22,403 bases of DNA, from the NCBI GenBank assembly GCA_965368585.1, contig CBDUNM010000078.1:1-22403 (forward strand). The letters are read 5' to 3'. Of this stretch, positions 1 to 6,389 are shown one piece after another. The notes below the pieces were generated by a model. It was not told the DNA's origin. It ran no database searches and saw only the letters and a list, made by a program, of their open reading frames with translations. The DNA comes from JARRQB01 sp965368585 (GTDB taxonomy: Bacteria > Pseudomonadota > Gammaproteobacteria > Chromatiales > Chromatiaceae). How positions within the stretch are numbered: position 1 is the first letter of the stretch; each line of letters opens with the position of its first letter. A program made the position numbers and the translations under genes.

Positions 1-1
1 G

Positions 2-820
2 ATCGTGGGTGGCGCCGGCGACGACATCATCGGCGTCTACCGCTTCGATCCGTCGCACAGTATCGAGTGCATCGACGGGGGCACGGGTAGCAACATGCTC
101 ATGGGCAGCGTTTATCGCGACGTGCTCGATTTCAGCGCCACCCGGCTGGCGCACATCGACCGCATCGATGCCGGCGGGGGTAACGATTCCGTGACCGGGT
201 CGGCGGGTGACGATACGATCGACGGCGGTCATAACGACGACCGTATCGATGGCGGGGCGGGCAACGACCAGATCGCGGGCGGCAACGGCACCGATACGCT
301 GATCGGCGGCGCGGGCGACGATCGCATCACCGGTGGCCTGGACGGGGACGACCGGCGCGACGTGATCTTTGGCGGGGCGGGTGACGATACGATCGACGGC
401 GGTCAGGGCGACGATCGGTTGCACGGCGGCGCCGGGGACGACACCTACGTGTTCGGGCGCGGTCACGGCGAGGACCGCGTGCGCGAAAGCGGCGCCGGCT
501 CGGCCGGCGACCAGGCCGTCTGGGAGGCGGTCCCGGTCGAACTGGCGTTCGCGCGCAACGGGCAGGACCTCGAGGTGTCGACTCTGGGTGCGAGCGACCG
601 GGTGATCATCGAACATTGGTACGACGACGACCCTGACGCCCAGATCGAACGCTTCGTCGCCGACGGCAATGCCCTGGAGAACACCCAAATAGAACTCCTG
701 ATACAGGCGATGGCCACATTCACGGCCGATCAAGGCGCCGCCAACTGGGAACAGGCGGTCGCCAACGATCAAGAGGCAGCCACGACGTTGGTGGCCACAT
801 TCTGGCAAGCGGAGTACTAG
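2..820 (+). CDS. RTX (haemolysin-type calcium-binding repeat) protein, C-terminal part, cut by window start
   Basis: The frame is open from the first bases (an Ile codon precedes the first GTG at 5), so this is the C-terminal part of a larger protein. About ten glycine/aspartate-rich nonapeptides of the GGxGxDxxx type run from roughly base 170 to 465. In this family each pair of repeats coils into a parallel beta-roll that binds Ca2+ outside the cell. After the array, a segment with VIIEHWYDDD and an IERFVADGN-like motif resembles the haemolysin-related domain that often follows RTX repeats. The last 60 residues are repeat-free and end in WQAEY, which fits an uncleaved C-terminal type I secretion signal. 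The activity of the protein (lipase, protease, adhesin, S-layer) lies upstream and cannot be told. The convergent neighbour is a HEAT-repeat gene, so no secretion ABC transporter is seen here. The family call is secure; the specific function is unknown. Confidence 0.88.
   Translation: MVGGAGDDIIGVYRFDPSHSIECIDGGTGSNMLMGSVYRDVLDFSATRLAHIDRIDAGGGNDSVTGSAGDDTIDGGHNDDRIDGGAGNDQIAGGNGTDTLIGGAGDDRITGGLDGDDRRDVIFGGAGDDTIDGGQGDDRLHGGAGDDTYVFGRGHGEDRVRESGAGSAGDQAVWEAVPVELAFARNGQDLEVSTLGASDRVIIEHWYDDDPDAQIERFVADGNALENTQIELLIQAMATFTADQGAANWEQAVANDQEAATTLVATFWQAEY
172..465 (+). repeat. RTX nonapeptide-coding tandem repeat array
   Basis: About ten consecutive 27-nt units encode glycine/aspartate-rich nonapeptides. 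One unit is lengthened by extra residues (GLDGDDRRDVIFG, near bases 335-375), which breaks the 9-residue rhythm. Two blocks of 30 nt are identical at 202-231 and 376-405, lying 174 bp (58 codons) apart in the same reading frame. Confidence 0.85.
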
Positions 821-952
821 CCTGCAGGTTGCACCAGCCGATCGGGGACGGGCGACGAATTGTACTTGCGTGAATGCGCCCCGAACAGGACTTGCGCCGC
901 GTCCCTGCCGATTCATTCGCGCCCGTCCCCGCGGCCGGTGCAACATGCAGGC
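820..952. repeat. Long imperfect inverted repeat (two arms of about 40 nt) between convergent genes
   Basis: The left arm (820-860) and the reverse complement of the right arm (915-952) match at 36 of 38 aligned positions. There are two mismatches (827 against 945, and 836 against 936), a 2-nt bulge (AT at 841-842) and a 1-nt bulge (A at 855). The outer ends are GCCTGCA and TGCAGGC. The enclosed 54 nt (861-914) show no comparable pairing. The first base of the left arm is the last base of the RTX stop codon, and the right arm ends 6 bp before the stop codon of the convergent HEAT-repeat gene. No T-tract follows either arm, so it is not a standard intrinsic terminator. It could be a REPIN- or MITE-like element, or a large bidirectional RNA hairpin. 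Confidence 0.9.
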
Positions 953-958
953 CAGCCC

Positions 959-1939
959 TCAGTCGGTATCCCAGGTCTTGCCGAACAATCGCAGCAGTTG
1001 TGCATCAGCGCGCGCGGCCAGTGTTGTCGCCAGACGCGATTTGAGCTTGCGGTTCGCCCGATAGATGCCCAGTTCCTCGATCACCATTGCCGCCGCGGCC
1101 GCGTCGCGGTCACGGGCAATGTCCAACAGCCAGGCATAGGCGGTTTCATTGCGCTGTAGAGCCACCGCGCGCAATAGCAGCCGGCGTAAATCCGGGGCCA
1201 CGTACGGTCGATCGAAGGTTTCGCGGAGCGCGTCCAACGCGGCCGCGTGGCGCGACTCGCCGAGGGCCAGGGCCGCGTATCCGGCGAGGTCCGGGTCCTG
1301 GTGTTGCAGAAAGCCGGCGACGAACGCCACTGTTTCGTCGGGTTCGAACCGCAACAGGGCGCTGAAGCATTCGCCGAGCACCTCGGCCTCCGAATCGCCG
1401 CTCAGCGCCTTGTAGCGTAGCAGCGGCTCGGCGCGATCCTGCGGAATGCACGCCAACGCCCGCAGTGCGCCCATCCTGACATAGGCCTCGGTGTCGTTGA
1501 GCAGTTCGGCGATCGCGACCGCGGCACGGGGATAGGAGGTTCCCACCAATCCCATGGCGCTCGAATTGCGCAGATCCAGTGCCGTATCGACCGAACCGCC
1601 CCAGGTGGGTTCGAGTTGTCGATAGCGCATTGCGGACAAAAAGAACGCGTGATCCTGACAGTCCAAGTTGACCAGGGCGCGCACGATCGCTCCTTTCGCG
1701 ATGCAGTGCGGGTCTTTTCTGATCGGGCCTTCGAGAAAGCGTCGATAGGCGTCGATCAGCATCGATTCAGTGTCGTAGAGGAGTTGTTCGCCGCTGATCG
1801 CGGCGGCCTTGGCGACCAGGCGGTAGTGGCGATCACCCAGTGTCCTGGCAACCAGGCGCTTCAGATCCTCGCCCTGGTGCATCTCGCAGGCGTTGACGAA
1901 CGCTTCCAGTCTGGTTTCGATAGAGATCCGCGCGTGCAC
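959..1939 (-). CDS. HEAT-repeat protein of unknown function, coupled to the LysR regulator
   Basis: This encodes 326 residues with no signal peptide and no membrane segment, so it is probably cytoplasmic. From about residue 130 to 300 the sequence is a series of paired amphipathic helices rich in alanine and leucine, for example AYVRMGALRALACIP and DLAGYAALALGESRH. This is the pattern of HEAT or PBS-lyase-like alpha-solenoid repeats, which usually bind other proteins. The N-terminal 120 residues are also helical but match nothing I recognise. The chosen start is a GTG 3 nt after the stop of the upstream regulator gene. With only a weak ribosome-binding site, translation is probably coupled to it. 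An internal ATG at residue 20 is the alternative start. The tight linkage suggests it works with, or is controlled together with, the LysR protein; that is inference. No enzymatic motif is visible. Confidence 0.75.
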   Translation of the reverse strand: MHARISIETRLEAFVNACEMHQGEDLKRLVARTLGDRHYRLVAKAAAISGEQLLYDTESMLIDAYRRFLEGPIRKDPHCIAKGAIVRALVNLDCQDHAFFLSAMRYRQLEPTWGGSVDTALDLRNSSAMGLVGTSYPRAAVAIAELLNDTEAYVRMGALRALACIPQDRAEPLLRYKALSGDSEAEVLGECFSALLRFEPDETVAFVAGFLQHQDPDLAGYAALALGESRHAAALDALRETFDRPYVAPDLRRLLLRAVALQRNETAYAWLLDIARDRDAAAAAMVIEELGIYRANRKLKSRLATTLAARADAQLLRLFGKTWDTD

Positions 1940-1942
1940 CCG

Positions 1943-2836
1943 TCAGCCGCTCGCTCCGTGCTGCATCGAGGCCTGCAGGCAAGCGTCGATCATGGCTTGT
2001 TCCGCGTTGGACAGCGAACGATCCTGGTGGACTACGATACCCAGTTCGCGCTGCAGGCGCAGGGCTTGGACATCGATCGGCACAATCGTCGCATCCAGCA
2101 TGCTGGCCGGCAGCAACGACCACCCGAGGCCGATACCCGCCAGCATCTTGAGGGTTTCGAGATAGTTGGTGGACATGCTCACATTGAGCGCCTGCTGATG
2201 ATCGGTCATGGCCTGTTCCAGTATACGCCGCGTGTACGTCGAGCGGCTCGGTAGTACGGCGGGCCAAGCGGCGAGGTCGGCCAGGTCAGGATGCCTGAGC
2301 TTGGCCAGCGGATGATCGGGTGCTGCCGCGAACACCAGCGGATCCGGCCACACTCGGGTAACGGCAAGCTTTTCGAGTTCGCCGGTCGGCGGCAGCGTGA
2401 CGACCGCCAGCTGCAGATCGCCGGTGAGCACGGATTTGCAGGCGGCTTCGGAATCCATGAATCGAATATCGAGCTTGACGTCGGGAAAATCGTCTACGAA
2501 CCGGCGCAGAATCGGCGGCAGTCGGTGCAGCCCGATGTGGTGGCTGGTCGCCATGATCAGCGTTCCGCCTATGGTGCCCGCGAGATCGGCGATCAAACGC
2601 TTCATATCCGCTGCCTCGCTGAGCAGGCGGCGCGCACGGGGCAATAACGCCGCTCCCGCTTCGGTCGGCGCGACGTGCCGCCCGATGCGATCGAACAGGC
2701 GGGCGCCCAGTTCGTTTTCCAGGACCGCGATACGCTTGCTGACCGCGGGCTGGGTGAGAAACAACGACTCGGCCGCCTCAGAAAAAGAGCCGGTACGGGC
2801 TACTTCGGTAAACGCATGCAGCGTAGATAGTTCCAT
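1943..2836 (-). CDS. LysR-family transcriptional regulator, divergent from leuC
   Basis: The 297 residues have the standard LysR layout. A winged helix-turn-helix sits near residues 1-60 (FTEVARTGSFSEAAESL, then TQPAVSKRI, LGARLFDR and PTEAG). A linker helix and a periplasmic-binding-protein-like effector domain follow from about residue 90 to 290. The length is normal. The gene is divergent from leuC across an AT-rich 203-bp gap, the usual arrangement for a LysR protein controlling its neighbour as well as itself, so leuCDB is the likely target. The effector is unknown. A perfect palindrome with T-N11-A spacing lies 6-19 bp before the start codon. The ATG at 2836 is preceded by AGGA at a slightly long spacing of 11 nt. 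The HEAT-repeat gene follows after 3 nt. Family call is very sure; target is inferred. Confidence 0.93.
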   Translation of the reverse strand: MELSTLHAFTEVARTGSFSEAAESLFLTQPAVSKRIAVLENELGARLFDRIGRHVAPTEAGAALLPRARRLLSEAADMKRLIADLAGTIGGTLIMATSHHIGLHRLPPILRRFVDDFPDVKLDIRFMDSEAACKSVLTGDLQLAVVTLPPTGELEKLAVTRVWPDPLVFAAAPDHPLAKLRHPDLADLAAWPAVLPSRSTYTRRILEQAMTDHQQALNVSMSTNYLETLKMLAGIGLGWSLLPASMLDATIVPIDVQALRLQRELGIVVHQDRSLSNAEQAMIDACLQASMQHGASG

Positions 2837-2841
2837 CGCGA

Positions 2842-2855
2842 TTACATTCCTGTAA
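2842..2855. promoter_or_regulatory. Palindrome TTACA-N4-TGTAA, candidate LysR operator
   Basis: This is a perfect 5-bp inverted repeat with a 4-bp centre. It contains the T-N11-A spacing typical of LysR-type binding sites (T at 2843, A at 2855). It lies in the divergent lysR/leuC gap, just before the regulator start codon and overlapping its AGGA ribosome-binding site. Binding here could repress the regulator gene itself. The assignment rests on motif and position only. Confidence 0.5.
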
Positions 2856-2882
2856 AGAATGGTTAAAATGAAAAATATGAAT

Positions 2883-2911
2883 TTGTTTTATTTATCATAG
2901 CCCACTATCTT
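2883..2911 (+). promoter_or_regulatory. Candidate sigma-70 promoter for leuCDB
   Basis: A TTGTTT box (2883-2888) and a TATCTT box (2906-2911) are separated by exactly 17 bp in the most AT-rich part of the lysR/leuC gap. The implied transcript would start near 2918 and carry a leader of about 120 nt before leuC. I see no leucine-rich leader peptide in that leader. Each box matches consensus at only three or four of six positions. Confidence 0.4.
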
Positions 2912-3039
2912 TGCAGGCGAGGAAACCCGCGAATGTCCCCGTTCGGCCTTTACGCTGGCTCGAGCGCTGTGCGCCGGAGCGAGCGCAACGGACGTTTCAC
3001 GGGAGGCCTGCAACCGGTTCCCACGGCGAGGTAGGGCGA

Positions 3040-4443
3040 ATGAAACCGAGAACTCTTTACGACAAACTCTGGGACGACCATGTCGTGCGGGTCGATGCCG
3101 ACGGCGTCGCGCTGCTGTATATCGATCGTCACCTCGTACACGAGGTCACGTCGCCACAGGCCTTCGAAGGCCTGCGCCTGGCGAACCGCAGGCCGTGGCG
3201 GGTGGGAGCCAATCTGGCCACCGCCGACCACAACGTACCGACCGTCGATCTGGCGGCGGGTATCGCGGATCCGGTGTCGCGACTGCAGGTCGAAACGCTG
3301 GACGATAATTGCCGGGAATTCGGGATCGTTGAATTCGGCATGAGCGACCCCCGCCAAGGCATCGTGCACGTGGTGGGTCCCGAGCAGGGCGCGACTCTGC
3401 CGGGAATGACGGTGGTTTGCGGCGACTCCCATACCTCTACACACGGCGCGCTCGGCGCGCTGGCCTTCGGTATCGGCACCTCCGAAGTGGAGCATGTGCT
3501 CGCCACGCAATGCCTGATCCAGAAGAAGTCCAAGGCCATGCTGATCGTGGTGGGCGGAGCGGTCGGCCCCGGCGTGACGGCCAAAGACATCGTGCTGGCG
3601 ATCATCGGCGAAATCGGCACCGCGGGCGGTACCGGCTATGCCATTGAATTCAGCGGTCAGGCGATTCAGGACCTGTCCGTCGAAGGCCGTATGACGGTCT
3701 GCAACATGGCGATCGAAGCCGGCGCGCGAGCTGGTTTTGTGGCGGTTGATGATAAGACCATCGCCTATGCGAAGGGACGTCCCTATGCGCCGCGCGACGA
3801 ACAATGGAATGCCGCGGTCAGTTATTGGCAGACGTTGCACAGCGACGATGGCGCGGAGTTCGACAAGGTGGTGGTGTTGGATGGTTCGAGCATCCAGCCG
3901 CAGGTCACCTGGGGTACGTCGCCGGAAATGGTATTGCCGATCGGGGCCGCCGTGCCCGATCCGGCCGCGCAGACCGATGCCGTGAAAGCCGAAGGTATGC
4001 GCCGTGCGCTGGAGTATATGGGCTTGCGGGCCGGTACGCCGCTCGTCGATATCCGGCTTGACAAGGTATTCATCGGCTCCTGCACCAACTCGCGGATCGA
4101 GGACCTGCGGGCCGCAGCGGCGGTGGTCAAGGGTCGTCAGCGGGCGTCCTCCATCAAGCAGGCGTTGGTGGTGCCCGGGTCGGGATTGGTCAAGGCCCAG
4201 GCGGAGCAAGAGGGTCTGGACCGTATCTTCGCGGATGCCGGCTTCGAGTGGCGCTCACCCGGTTGCTCGATGTGTCTGGCGATGAACGCCGATCGGCTGG
4301 AACCGGGAGAGCGCTGCGCTTCTACCTCCAACAGAAACTTTGAGGGTCGGCAGGGCAAGGGCGGGCGTACCCACCTGGTCAGTCCGGAGATGGCGGCCGC
4401 GGCCGCCATCGCGGGACACTTCGTTGATGTGCGGTCATTCTGA
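3040..4443 (+). CDS. leuC: 3-isopropylmalate dehydratase, large subunit
   Basis: LeuC carries the catalytic [4Fe-4S] cluster of isopropylmalate isomerase, which converts 2-isopropylmalate to 3-isopropylmalate in leucine synthesis as a complex with LeuD. The protein has 467 residues, normal for the family. Its N-terminus, MKPRTLYDKLWDDHVV, matches the canonical start. The three cluster cysteines are visible: C348 in IGSCTNSR, and C409 and C412 in GCSMCLAMN. The aconitase-type motif GDSHTSTHGA is also present. The frame is open further upstream to 2911, but the ATG at 3040 has a good ribosome-binding site (GAGGTAGGG) and gives the expected N-terminus. leuD follows 14 nt downstream, so the two subunits are co-translated. 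The divergent LysR protein probably regulates it. Confidence 0.98.
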   Translation: MKPRTLYDKLWDDHVVRVDADGVALLYIDRHLVHEVTSPQAFEGLRLANRRPWRVGANLATADHNVPTVDLAAGIADPVSRLQVETLDDNCREFGIVEFGMSDPRQGIVHVVGPEQGATLPGMTVVCGDSHTSTHGALGALAFGIGTSEVEHVLATQCLIQKKSKAMLIVVGGAVGPGVTAKDIVLAIIGEIGTAGGTGYAIEFSGQAIQDLSVEGRMTVCNMAIEAGARAGFVAVDDKTIAYAKGRPYAPRDEQWNAAVSYWQTLHSDDGAEFDKVVVLDGSSIQPQVTWGTSPEMVLPIGAAVPDPAAQTDAVKAEGMRRALEYMGLRAGTPLVDIRLDKVFIGSCTNSRIEDLRAAAAVVKGRQRASSIKQALVVPGSGLVKAQAEQEGLDRIFADAGFEWRSPGCSMCLAMNADRLEPGERCASTSNRNFEGRQGKGGRTHLVSPEMAAAAAIAGHFVDVRSF

Positions 4444-4457
4444 GGAGCGCGAATTCG

Positions 4458-5114
4458 ATGCAAAAATTTACCACCTTTACCGGCGTGGTGTGCCCCTTGG
4501 ACCGCTCCAATGTGGACACTGACGCCATCATCCCCAAGCAGTTTCTCAAGTCGATCAAGCGCAGCGGATTCGGCCCGAACCTGTTCGACGAGTGGCGTTA
4601 TCTGGATCATGGCGAACCGGGCATGGACAACAGCAACCGGCCGGTCAATCCGGATTTCGTGTTGAACGACGAGCGCTACGCGGGCGCGCAGATCCTGCTG
4701 GCGCGGGAGAATTTCGGTTGCGGTTCGTCGCGCGAGCATGCGCCGTGGGCGCTGACCGACTACGGGTTTCGCGTCATCATCGCTCCTAGTTTCGCCGACA
4801 TATTCTTTAATAACAGCTTTAAAAACGGACTATTATTAATTGTTTTGCATGAAAATATTATCGACAATCTGTTCGACAAAAACCATTCGGACAAGGCATT
4901 GCGCATCGCCGTCGATCTGGTGACGCAGACCCTGCAGTTGGACGACGGTGAGGTCATCCCGTTCGACATAGATCCGTTTCGCAGGGAGTGCCTGTTACAA
5001 GGTCTGGACGATATCGGGTTGACGCTACAGCATGTCGACGAGATCCGGGCGTTCGAGACACGTCGCAAGCAACAGGCACCGTGGTTGTTCAGTGCGGCGA
5101 TCGCCCCGGATTGA
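4458..5114 (+). CDS. leuD: 3-isopropylmalate dehydratase, small subunit
   Basis: LeuD is the swivelling small subunit of isopropylmalate isomerase and partners LeuC. It has 218 residues, slightly longer than the roughly 200 of Escherichia coli. Family hallmarks in order are VVCPLDRSNVDTDAIIPKQFLKS near the N-terminus, the substrate-loop region ENFGCGSSREHAPWAL, and FADIFFNNSFKNG. A GAGGAG ribosome-binding site lies 10 nt before the ATG, overlapping the end of leuC. Bases 4801-4870, covering the FFNNSFKNG-LLLIVL stretch, are only 23% G+C (16 of 70) and use TTA, CTA and AAT codons that are uncommon in this window. The encoded motif is still the conserved one, so the gene looks intact. Confidence 0.98.
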   Translation: MQKFTTFTGVVCPLDRSNVDTDAIIPKQFLKSIKRSGFGPNLFDEWRYLDHGEPGMDNSNRPVNPDFVLNDERYAGAQILLARENFGCGSSREHAPWALTDYGFRVIIAPSFADIFFNNSFKNGLLLIVLHENIIDNLFDKNHSDKALRIAVDLVTQTLQLDDGEVIPFDIDPFRRECLLQGLDDIGLTLQHVDEIRAFETRRKQQAPWLFSAAIAPD

Positions 5115-5202
5115 CCGGCGCCGGCCGCACCGCCAGGAGGCGTTCTCGGGTCAGATCCACGACGGATGGCACCGATTCACCGATTTGTTTTGAGGAATGC
5201 GT

Positions 5203-6279
5203 ATGACCAAGAAGATCCTGGTGCTCCCCGGCGACGGGATAGGCCCCGAAATCGTTGCCGAAGCGTTAAAGGTACTGGACCGGCTCACCGGTGAGCACGG
5301 CCTGGACGTCGAACTCGATGAGGGTCTGGTCGGCGGTGCGGCCTACGATGCGGCGGGACATCCGCTGCCGGAGGCAACCCTGGCCATGGCGCGCGAAGCC
5401 GATGCGATATTGCTGGGTGCGGTCGGCGGGCCGAAATGGGAGCCATTGGATATCGCCGTCCGTCCGGAAAAAGGCCTGTTGAACATTCGCAAGGAACTGG
5501 GACTGTTCTCCAACCTGAGGCCGGCCATCCTGTATCCGCAGTTGGCCGACGCATCGTCGCTCAAGCCAGAGGTGGTGGCCGGCCTGAATCTGATGATTGT
5601 GCGTGAGTTGACCGGCGGTATCTACTTCGGGCACCCGCGCGGGATACGGACGCTCGATAACGGCGAACGTCAAGGGTACAACACGCTGGTTTACCGTGAG
5701 TCCGAGATCGAACGTATCGCGCGTTCGGCCTGTGACATCGCCATGAAACGGGGCAAAAAGCTGTGTTCGGTCGATAAAGCGAACGTGTTGGAGTGCACCG
5801 AGTTGTGGCGGGAAGTGGTGACGCGGGTCGTCGAACAGGATTATCCGGAAATTGAATTGAGTCACATGTACGTCGACAATGCAGCCATGCAATTGGTGCG
5901 TTGGCCGAAACAGTTTGATGTGATGGTGACGACGAACATGTTTGGTGACATTCTGTCGGATGCGGCCGCCATGACGACCGGATCCATCGGCATGTTGCCG
6001 TCGGCGTCATTGAACGAAAAAGGTCAGGGCATGTACGAACCCATCCACGGTTCCGCGCCGGATATCGCGGGTCAGGGCATCGCCAATCCGTTGGCCACCG
6101 TCCTGTCTGTCGCCATGATGCTGCGCTACTCGCTCGACGAAATGGCGTTGGCGCAGCGTATCGAGGCGGCCGTGGAACGGGTGCTCGACCAGGGGCTGCG
6201 CACCCGGGATATCATGTCGGAAGGTATGACCGAGGTGAATACGGAGCAAATGGGGGATGCCGTACTGGCAGCCCTTTGA
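5203..6279 (+). CDS. leuB: 3-isopropylmalate dehydrogenase
   Basis: LeuB oxidises and decarboxylates 3-isopropylmalate to 4-methyl-2-oxopentanoate with NAD+, the step before leucine transamination. The 358 residues begin with MTKKILVLPGDGIGPEIV, the classic beta-decarboxylating dehydrogenase N-terminus. They include LNIRKELGLFSNLRP (substrate-binding arginines), the DAAAMTTGSIGMLPSAS segment with its metal-binding aspartate, and the nucleotide-binding signature EPIHGSAPDIAGQGIANP. An ATG two codons upstream (5197) directly abuts the GAGGA ribosome-binding site, so the ATG at 5203 with about 7 nt spacing is preferred. An 88-bp gap separates it from leuD. In Pseudomonas aeruginosa I recall a methyltransferase-like gene in this position; it is absent here. 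Confidence 0.98.
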   Translation: MTKKILVLPGDGIGPEIVAEALKVLDRLTGEHGLDVELDEGLVGGAAYDAAGHPLPEATLAMAREADAILLGAVGGPKWEPLDIAVRPEKGLLNIRKELGLFSNLRPAILYPQLADASSLKPEVVAGLNLMIVRELTGGIYFGHPRGIRTLDNGERQGYNTLVYRESEIERIARSACDIAMKRGKKLCSVDKANVLECTELWREVVTRVVEQDYPEIELSHMYVDNAAMQLVRWPKQFDVMVTTNMFGDILSDAAAMTTGSIGMLPSASLNEKGQGMYEPIHGSAPDIAGQGIANPLATVLSVAMMLRYSLDEMALAQRIEAAVERVLDQGLRTRDIMSEGMTEVNTEQMGDAVLAAL

Positions 6280-6290
6280 CCCTTGTGTTC

Positions 6291-6304
6291 GCGGCGTGCG
6301 CCGC
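6291..6304. other. GC-rich palindrome (hairpin) between leuB and asd
   Basis: GCGGC-GTGC-GCCGC forms a short perfect stem 11 bp after the leuB stop. It is enclosed by a second, weaker pair of arms (GTTCG at 6286-6290 and CGAAC at 6311-6315). There is no T-tract, so at most it protects or attenuates the leuCDB message. Confidence 0.45.
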
Positions 6305-6389
6305 AGGTCGACGAACGCGCGGTGCGGTAGTGATTACGGAGCGAATCGGTGACGTCGAAGCTATCGCCCTTATTGTTTAGGTGAAACAA

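Noticed and set aside
172..465. Regular short repeats that could suggest a CRISPR array
   Set aside because: The period is 27 nt without spacers, the frame is open throughout, and the units translate to RTX nonapeptides.
820..952. Integron attC site
   Set aside because: The length and imperfect pairing fit, but the ends (GCCTGCA and TGCAGGC) lack the RYYYAAC/GTTRRRY core motifs, and there is no integrase in the window.
2911..3039. Leucine leader peptide and attenuator before leuC
   Set aside because: No short frame with runs of leucine codons and no terminator/antiterminator pair was found in the leader.
2950..4209. A 419-codon open frame on the minus strand opposite leuC
   Set aside because: It is a His/Arg/Gly-rich shadow of leuC with no family resemblance. 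leuC is certain on the other strand.
4856..4861. TATTAT as an internal promoter in leuD
   Set aside because: It lies in the AT-rich island, but no acceptable -35 box is found at 16-18 bp, so the match is probably due to composition.
5197..5202. Earlier ATG for leuB
   Set aside because: It directly touches the GAGGA ribosome-binding site. The ATG two codons later has correct spacing and the family N-terminus.
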